Assembly (NCBI GenBank): GCA_016194835.1
Contig: JACQAU010000197.1
Coordinates: 1 to 6,043 of the forward strand
Source: Deltaproteobacteria bacterium
GTDB lineage: Bacteria > Bdellovibrionota > UBA1018
DNA length: 6,043 nt
Direction of reading: 5' to 3'
In this document: positions 4,963 through 6,043 of the stretch, piece by piece
Position numbering within the stretch: the stretch's first letter is position 1
Layout of the letters: every line of letters starts with the position of its first letter
Translations under genes and position numbers: made by a program
Notes under the pieces: model-generated
What the model was told of the DNA's origin: nothing
What the model saw: only the letters and a program-made list of their open reading frames with translations
The model's database searches: none

Positions 4963-5718
4963 ATGTTAAACAGTTTGTTTCATCTTAGACGTAACATCAA
5001 GTGGAAGGGACTACGCGTTTGTGAAGGTGGTGCGAGTTTACCGTGTGATGATAGAAAACGAGAGCTTTTTTTAACTTATGGATTTCAACAGTACTCTGAT
5101 GTTATTTCTAAAAATACACTAACTGAATGTTTGGGCGTTTTAGATTTATTGGATCAGTTTTATAGAACAAATAATTTCAAGAATTGCGGTTTTTCTGATT
5201 TTAGGGTTTTAGACGTTGGAGCTAGAAATTGGCGATATGTTGGTGGTTTGGCCATGTTTTTATCTAAACAATTTACTAATACAAAAATACGCTTAGACGG
5301 CATCGAAATAGATGCCTATTATTTAAATCAAAGATTACAAAGTCGGTATCGAATTGCTGAATATTTTTGTAAAACTTTTTATACACAAGCGAGGCATCTC
5401 CGGTATTATCCCATAGATGTAAGAGCATATAATCAGAGTATTAATGTAGTTAGTTGGCTTTTTCCTTTTTTAGATTTACACCCACATAAGAAGTGGGGTT
5501 TGCCAAAGCGTTATTATGACCCACAGGGTGTAGCTAATCATGTAAAAAAGTTACTAGTTAGAAATGGCATTATGATTATGGCAAATCAAGGCCAATGGGA
5601 ATGGGAGGAGGCAAAAAAGATATTTTCTGATTTAAAGCTTAATAATTTACAAATTTTTCATAAAAGTCTTCATTATTGCTCCTATCCAATATATTTCAGT
5701 GAATGGGAAAAAAAGTAG
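4963..5718 (+). CDS. Class I SAM-dependent methyltransferase-like protein
   Basis: The product is 251 residues from ATG 4963. A GTG three codons upstream (4954) lies inside the 16-bp palindrome and is less likely. No clear ribosome binding site precedes either. Residues 82-90 (VLDVGARNW) look like the glycine-containing motif I of Rossmann-fold methyltransferases, and GIEID at 113-117 like the acidic loop that holds the ribose of S-adenosylmethionine. Later blocks are SWLFPFLDLHPHKKWGLPKRYY (about 164-185) and a strand NGIMIMANQGQWE (201-213), which fits the position of a later core strand. No membrane segment or signal peptide is visible. There is no NPPY/DPPY motif, so an N6-adenine DNA methyltransferase is unlikely. 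The substrate is unknown. It is probably transcribed alone, being separated from its neighbours by the palindrome on the left and a short gap on the right. Confidence 0.75.
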   Translation: MLNSLFHLRRNIKWKGLRVCEGGASLPCDDRKRELFLTYGFQQYSDVISKNTLTECLGVLDLLDQFYRTNNFKNCGFSDFRVLDVGARNWRYVGGLAMFLSKQFTNTKIRLDGIEIDAYYLNQRLQSRYRIAEYFCKTFYTQARHLRYYPIDVRAYNQSINVVSWLFPFLDLHPHKKWGLPKRYYDPQGVANHVKKLLVRNGIMIMANQGQWEWEEAKKIFSDLKLNNLQIFHKSLHYCSYPIYFSEWEKK

Positions 5719-5739
5719 CTTTTTTATTTTCTCGACCCC

Positions 5740-5768
5740 TTGAATAGTAGCCACGTAGGCGATATGAC
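5740..5768 (+). promoter_or_regulatory. Possible sigma70-type promoter of the last gene
   Basis: TTGAAT (5740-5745) and TATGAC (5763-5768) are separated by 17 bp, each matching four of six consensus positions. Transcription would start close to the ATG at 5778, leaving almost no leader. That agrees with the absence of a good ribosome binding site but is only suggestive. Confidence 0.28.
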
Positions 5769-5777
5769 TCATAAATC

Positions 5778-6043
5778 ATGGAACTGCCACATTTGGCAAG
5801 ACAATATATTTTAAGTCGTAGAAAAGTCCTGGTGCTTGGCCAGGAACCACTCACAGAGCATATTGCAAAAGAACTTAGCCACGAAGGTTTTGAAATTGTT
5901 TACGAAAAAGATTTAGAACACAAATTTCCTGATTCCTCTGAGCATGATATAATCTTAAAATTAAGAAGTTTTTTTTTGGCTTTCATAGGTTCTTCAAATC
6001 ACGAAAATACAAGTTTTTGGGTACACCCTTGTGTAAGTACATG
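5778..6043 (+). CDS. Unrecognised protein, N-terminal part, Rossmann-like start
   Basis: An open frame begins at ATG 5778, just after an in-frame stop at 5772-5774, and runs off the window with 88 complete codons. Residues 15-38 (RKVLVLGQEPLTEHIAKELS...) form a strand, glycine turn and helix like the first unit of a nucleotide-binding Rossmann or pre-ATP-grasp domain. Then follow GFEIVYEKDLEHKF, an acidic stretch, and a second hydrophobic strand FFLAFIGS. The last visible part is NTSFWVHPCVST. An NAD-binding enzyme or an ATP-grasp carboxylase/ligase N-terminus are possible, but I do not recognise the family. A run of nine T at 5969-5977 lies inside the frame. The start has no strong ribosome binding site. 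That it is a gene is likely from the protein-like composition and uninterrupted frame. Confidence 0.62.
   Translation, partial: MELPHLARQYILSRRKVLVLGQEPLTEHIAKELSHEGFEIVYEKDLEHKFPDSSEHDIILKLRSFFLAFIGSSNHENTSFWVHPCVST

Noticed and set aside
4791..4988. A 65-codon plus-strand frame
   Set aside because: It lies almost wholly inside the 126-bp palindrome and its flank, and its residues are explained by the inverted arms. It has no ribosome binding site.
5700..5726. Terminator after the methyltransferase gene (A-run, TAG, T-run)
   Set aside because: The stem would be nearly all A-T pairs with a three-base loop and little stability, so I do not call it.

Overview
The window reads as a low-GC chromosomal segment of a Gram-negative bacterium. 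The S9 C-terminus (a KKYGRxGARKR...SKR tail), the presence of ElbB and the single-domain CheY-like gene suggest a proteobacterium, perhaps of the delta/Bdellovibrionota-Oligoflexia side. This placement is an inference from protein character only and is weak.

Positions 1-2012 are a small graveyard of insertion sequences. Two different IS1595-family transposase genes lie on the minus strand. The first (1-857, running off the left edge) is complete in its motifs but split by one +1 frame change at about position 430. The second (1165-2012) has lost its first zinc knuckle through an out-of-frame deletion near 1896. Between them, on the plus strand, is a short C-terminal remnant of an IS91-type (Y2) transposase (1008-1175), missed by simple ORF calling because it is so short.

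Positions 2136-3136 hold the ribosomal protein pair rplM-rpsI (L13 and S9). A 14-bp tandem duplication covers the rplM stop codon. elbB, on the minus strand, converges on rpsI and overlaps its end by 12 bp. Divergent from elbB is a two-gene unit: a CheY-like receiver with every catalytic residue at the same position as in E. coli CheY, and a translationally coupled Hpt-like protein in which Phe replaces the phosphorylatable His.

Between that unit and the next gene is a 126-bp nested palindrome with perfect 24-bp arms (4794-4919), probably a MITE- or REP-like element. A separate 16-bp perfect palindrome follows it. Then come an uncharacterised class I SAM-dependent methyltransferase-like gene (4963-5718) and the start of an unrecognised gene with a Rossmann-like N-terminus that runs off the right edge.

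I see no complete new defence or mobile system. The items most worth a second look are the nested palindrome, the frame change at a CTT-TAA site in the first transposase, which resembles the prfB recoding site, and the CheY/pseudo-Hpt pair.
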